NCBI GenBank assembly: GCA_037443425.1
Contig: JBBIOI010000077.1
Location: 1-16,323, forward strand
Length of the DNA: 16,323 nt
Direction: 5' to 3'
Source: JBBIOI01 sp037443425
Lineage (GTDB): Bacteria; Desulfobacterota; BSN033; UBA1163
Positions 13,669 through 16,323 of the stretch are shown here, one piece after another (positions within the stretch are counted from its first letter, which is position 1; each line of letters begins with the position of its first letter). A model generated the notes under the pieces. The model worked only from the letters and a program-made list of their open reading frames with translations. It ran no database searches and was not told the DNA's origin. Position numbers and translations under genes: made by a program.

Positions 13669-15333
13669 ATGGCTTTAGAAATGAATAAAAATAGAGAAAT
13701 AAAAAACGAACTTACCTTTACACAATTTGAGAGAATGGCTCAAAAATACTCTGATCGAATCGCCATAATCTATCTTGGCGAAAAGTTTACCTATTCTCAA
13801 TTGCAAAATCTGATAAACCGATTCGCTACTGCTCTCATTAAGCTTGGAATAAAAAAGGGTGATAGAGTAATGCTCTACTTATCAAACTCTATTCAATGGG
13901 TCATTTCATTTTTTGCTATCCAAAATATAGGAGCAGTGGTAGTACCAGTTGCTCCCATTTACACGTCTTTCGAGATTGAATACATGATAAATGACTCTGG
14001 TACTGAAACTATTATCTGTCTGGATACAAATTTTGGTTATGTAGAGCATATCCTATCTAAAACTTGCCTCAAGAGAGTAATTGTTACAAATCTTGTTGAT
14101 CTTCTCCCATTTTGGAAGCGTCTGATTGGATATCTTTTTGATAAAGTCCCAAGTGGAGCTGTAAAGAAAAAAGAGAATATTTATTTTTTTAAGGATCTAA
14201 TCAAGCAAACACCTGAGAAATTAGAGATAGAGATAGATCCCGAAAAAGACCTTTCGTATATCCTTTATACTGGTGGTACAACAGGATTTCCCAAAGGTGT
14301 TCCCGGAAATCACTCTGGTATGACCTCTTATGTGAGAGATATCATGGAAGATGTTGTCAGGGGATATATTGAAGAGGGAAGGGATACTTATATTGTAATA
14401 AATCCTCTTTTCCATATTATGGCCCTCGGGTTATTTGTTGCAATTGGACTAAATTATGGCACTAAAACTATCCTTATGCCTATGCCACAGGTTGATGCAA
14501 TTTTAAGGGTGATCGAGAAATACAAAGTAAGATGGATGCTTGGAGTTCCAACCTTGTATAGAATGATACTTGAAAATGACCGATTAGACCAATATGATTT
14601 AAGTTCTCTTAAATATTGCTTTTGTGGAGGGGATGTGCTGCCTATAGAAGTTTTTAAGAGATGGAAGGAACTTTTTAATATCTCTATCTATCAAGTTTAT
14701 GGCTCTACTGAGGCTGGCCATGTAACATATTCACATTTAAATGAAGATCCAAAACCGATGTCAATAGGATTCCCGCTTAAGAGTAGACAGTGCAAAGTGG
14801 TTGATCCCGATACACTTGAGCCCCTTCCTCCAGGTGAGGTAGGAGAATTACTTGTCACGTCGGATTATACTTTAAAGTATTACTGGAATAAACCTAAGGA
14901 GACAGAGAGATCATACGTAAATATAAATGGTAAAATATATTATAGAATGGGTGATTATGTTCGCCAAGATGATAAGGGTGAAATCTTTTATATGGAAAGA
15001 TCGGCAGATATAATAAAACACAAGGCCTATCGGGTGTCGGCCTCTGAGATTGAAGCTGTTTTGCAAGATCATCCAACTGTGATAGGGGCATGTGTTGTTG
15101 GTGTTCCTGATCCGAAAGTGGGAGAGAGGATTAAGGCAATAGTAGTATTAAAAGAGGATGCCCGAGGAGTTGATGCCTCTGAATTAATACGCTGGTGCAG
15201 GGAAAGACTGGCTCCTTATAAGGTGCCGCAGTACATAGAATTTCGTGATATGCTACCCAAGTCAAAAGTTGGTAAACTCCTAAGACGTGAGATAAGGGAA
15301 GAGGAATTGAGAAAGATTAGTAAAGAAAAATAA
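13669..15333 (+). CDS. AMP-forming acyl-CoA synthetase/ligase
   Basis: The 554-residue enzyme belongs to the ANL superfamily: it activates a carboxylic acid with ATP to an acyl-AMP and passes it to CoA. Motifs are complete: the phosphate loop YTGGTTGFPKG (200-210), YGSTE (344-348), the GD of YRMGD (D429) that binds ribose, the hinge region ERSADIIKHKAYRVSASEIE, and the C-terminal catalytic K536 in LPKSKVGKLLRREI. Length and motifs fit medium/long-chain acyl-CoA or aromatic-acid CoA ligases; the acyl pocket cannot be read reliably. It starts 20 bases after livG with no terminator between them, so it is probably the last gene of the liv operon. That context suggests it activates the imported substrate, which would then be a carboxylate and not necessarily leucine. 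No strong Shine-Dalgarno sequence precedes the ATG. Confidence 0.9.
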   Translation: MALEMNKNREIKNELTFTQFERMAQKYSDRIAIIYLGEKFTYSQLQNLINRFATALIKLGIKKGDRVMLYLSNSIQWVISFFAIQNIGAVVVPVAPIYTSFEIEYMINDSGTETIICLDTNFGYVEHILSKTCLKRVIVTNLVDLLPFWKRLIGYLFDKVPSGAVKKKENIYFFKDLIKQTPEKLEIEIDPEKDLSYILYTGGTTGFPKGVPGNHSGMTSYVRDIMEDVVRGYIEEGRDTYIVINPLFHIMALGLFVAIGLNYGTKTILMPMPQVDAILRVIEKYKVRWMLGVPTLYRMILENDRLDQYDLSSLKYCFCGGDVLPIEVFKRWKELFNISIYQVYGSTEAGHVTYSHLNEDPKPMSIGFPLKSRQCKVVDPDTLEPLPPGEVGELLVTSDYTLKYYWNKPKETERSYVNINGKIYYRMGDYVRQDDKGEIFYMERSADIIKHKAYRVSASEIEAVLQDHPTVIGACVVGVPDPKVGERIKAIVVLKEDARGVDASELIRWCRERLAPYKVPQYIEFRDMLPKSKVGKLLRREIREEELRKISKEK

Positions 15334-15544
15334 TTTATCGATTTAGGTATTTATAAATTCATCTTATTCGATTTACCTATACATCGCGAGTACTCCTTGT
15401 ATGAAATCGACATTATAAAATCATTCAATTCCTGATTTTCCATTAAACCCGATCCAGGAATATTGATCATAGGATATATGTTACAGAAAGACTGACCAAT
15501 TTGCAATCATTTCTTACATCATATTATGAATTTGGAGGATGACC

Positions 15545-15802
15545 GTGAAAACAATTACGATTAGGGGAATTGAACCTGAACTTGACCGGATGATCAAGTC
15601 CCAAGCAAAGCAGAACAACCTCAGTGTGAATCAGTGGATTCTTCAAGTGCTAAAAAAAATTACTGGTTTGAGTAAGGAGAAGGTATTTAAAAAGTACCAC
15701 GATCTTGATGGCTTAGCCGGAGGCTGGAGTAAGGAAGAAGTGAAAGCTTTTTTCAAAAATACTGAGATCTTCGAGAGGATCGATGAAGATATTTGGAAAT
15801 GA
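15545..15802 (+). CDS. Ribbon-helix-helix antitoxin, VapB-type
   Basis: This 85-residue protein has a short N-terminal ribbon-helix-helix domain (KTITIRGIEPELDRMIKSQA, then NLSVNQWILQVLKK), which would bind operator DNA as a dimer. Its C-terminal tail (LAGGWSKEEVKAF, ending FERIDEDIWK) is of the type that wraps around a PIN toxin. GTG 15545 is chosen because GGAGG (15534-15538) sits six bases upstream. The ATG at 15539 directly touches that site and cannot be used well. The stop overlaps the toxin start by four bases. Toxin-antitoxin pairs of this kind usually repress their own promoter, but no clear operator repeat was found in the 200 bases upstream. Confidence 0.82.
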   Translation: MKTITIRGIEPELDRMIKSQAKQNNLSVNQWILQVLKKITGLSKEKVFKKYHDLDGLAGGWSKEEVKAFFKNTEIFERIDEDIWK

Positions 15803-16194
15803 GACGAATCGCGATTGACACCAATATTTACATCTATTTTAAAAGTAATGACCAACGTGTCACCGAAGTGTTCAGGAATTGTGACATTATAGGTGTGGAT
15901 ATAACGGTCATTACCGAACTATTATCAGGATTTTCTCTTGGTGCTAAAGAAAAGAAAAACCGACAGGAATTGGAAGCGTTTCTCAACTCTCCCAGAGTTG
16001 AATTACTTCTGCATGATCTCGAGACAGCAGATTATTATGCATGGATCGTTAAAAAATTGAAGGCTAAAGGTCGGCCAATTCCCACAAATGACATCTGGAT
16101 CGCTGCTAATGCTATGAAGCATGGTTTGGCACTTTATTCCTTTGATAACCATTTTGAAGAAATCGATGGATTGCTACTATTATCTACAATGTAA
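15799..16194 (+). CDS. vapC: PIN-domain RNase toxin, VapC-type
   Basis: The 131-residue protein is a PIN-domain ribonuclease with the acidic metal-binding set at D7 (IAIDTN), E40 (ITELLSG), D98 (TNDIWIAANA) and D116 (SFDNHF). VapC toxins cut tRNA or rRNA in an Mg/Mn-dependent way when not held by VapB. ATG 15799 overlaps the antitoxin TGA (ATGA), the standard coupled arrangement; a TTG six bases upstream is less likely. The length is normal and all catalytic acids are present, so it should be active. The RNA target is not predictable from sequence. Confidence 0.9.
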   Translation: MRRIAIDTNIYIYFKSNDQRVTEVFRNCDIIGVDITVITELLSGFSLGAKEKKNRQELEAFLNSPRVELLLHDLETADYYAWIVKKLKAKGRPIPTNDIWIAANAMKHGLALYSFDNHFEEIDGLLLLSTM

Positions 16195-16196
16195 TC

Positions 16197-16250
16197 GGGG
16201 ATGGGTCCTACTCTATCTCTTAGATAACTCAAATTGTCTCCCCTTATTTT
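16197..16250 (+). terminator. Weak terminator candidate after vapC
   Basis: GGGGA (16197-16201) can pair with TCCCC (16239-16243), followed by TTATTTT. The large loop contains its own small hairpin TATCT-CTT-AGATA (16214-16226). The short outer stem and long loop make this only a moderate candidate. Confidence 0.35.
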
Positions 16251-16281
16251 AATGAGATATTGAAGTTAATTAAAAAATTAT

Positions 16282-16310
16282 TTGCCCGTTTATTTTGGCA
16301 GTTGTATAAT
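16282..16310 (+). promoter_or_regulatory. Strong sigma-70-type promoter leading out of the window
   Basis: TTGCCC (16282-16287) and a perfect TATAAT (16305-16310) are exactly 17 bases apart. No gene starts before the window ends at 16323, so the promoter should serve whatever lies to the right. Confidence 0.6.
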
Positions 16311-16323
16311 AAAAATTAAAAAT

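Noticed and set aside
15334..15450. Terminator or repeat array after the acyl-CoA ligase
   Set aside because: CGATTTA occurs twice and TAGGTA/TACCTA are inverse copies, but the arms are only 6-7 bases, far apart and without a T tail.
15501..15526. Promoter for vapBC from TTGCAA and TATTAT
   Set aside because: The spacer is only 15 bases and an alternative CTGACC/TACATC pairing is equally weak, so no position can be supported.
15539..15544. ATG start of the VapB-type antitoxin at 15539
   Set aside because: GGAGG ends at 15538 and touches this ATG, leaving no spacer; the GTG at 15545 has the correct six-base spacing.
1..16323. CRISPR array, insertion sequence, integrase or rRNA
   Set aside because: No regularly spaced repeats, transposase or recombinase motifs, or rRNA-like sequence were seen on either strand.

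Overview
The window is an AT-rich bacterial chromosome segment with heavy AGA/AGG and ATA codon use. It encodes a Tat-exported protein, a sigma-54 activator with its promoter, a two-component system and a complete branched-chain-amino-acid-type (Liv/HAAT) ABC importer with an acyl-CoA ligase. This mix suits a diderm, anaerobe-type lineage such as Desulfobacterota or Nitrospirota. That placement is inference: no marker gene here fixes the phylum.

Left edge (1-705): the 3' part of a phosphatidylserine synthase gene, then a tRNA-Asn with its own promoter and a near-perfect terminator hairpin. The tRNA has one extra base in its D arm. Toxin-antitoxin patch (855-2592): a minus-strand HepT (HEPN) toxin followed by a truncated MntA antitoxin, then a divergent plus-strand set made of a frameshifted XRE-type regulator, a 46-codon small ORF, an intact MntA and an intact HepT.

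Middle (2762-5555): a Tat-exported metallo-beta-lactamase-fold hydrolase, then a bacterial dynamin-like GTPase. The GTPase gene has clearly different arginine codon use and lies between two 13-bp direct repeats that each span a stop codon, so it may be a recent insertion.

Right half (5683-15333): a soluble PAS histidine kinase with an RsbR-like N-terminal region is translationally coupled to an NtrC-type regulator with an intact GAFTGA motif. In the intergenic region that follows lie an inverted repeat and a good sigma-54 promoter (TGGCAT-N5-TTGC) in front of livF-livK-livH-livM-livG-acyl-CoA ligase. The simplest reading is a self-contained sense, import and CoA-activate module for an organic acid or amino-acid-like substrate, in which phosphorylated regulator switches on the importer. 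Two stem-loops flank livK and probably tune the amount of binding protein relative to membrane subunits.

Right edge (15545-16323): a VapBC-type toxin-antitoxin pair, a weak terminator candidate, and a strong sigma-70-type promoter pointing out of the window. No insertion sequence, integrase, CRISPR array or rRNA was seen. Several obvious start sites were moved downstream on Shine-Dalgarno or hairpin evidence (livH, livM, livG, vapB, vapC).
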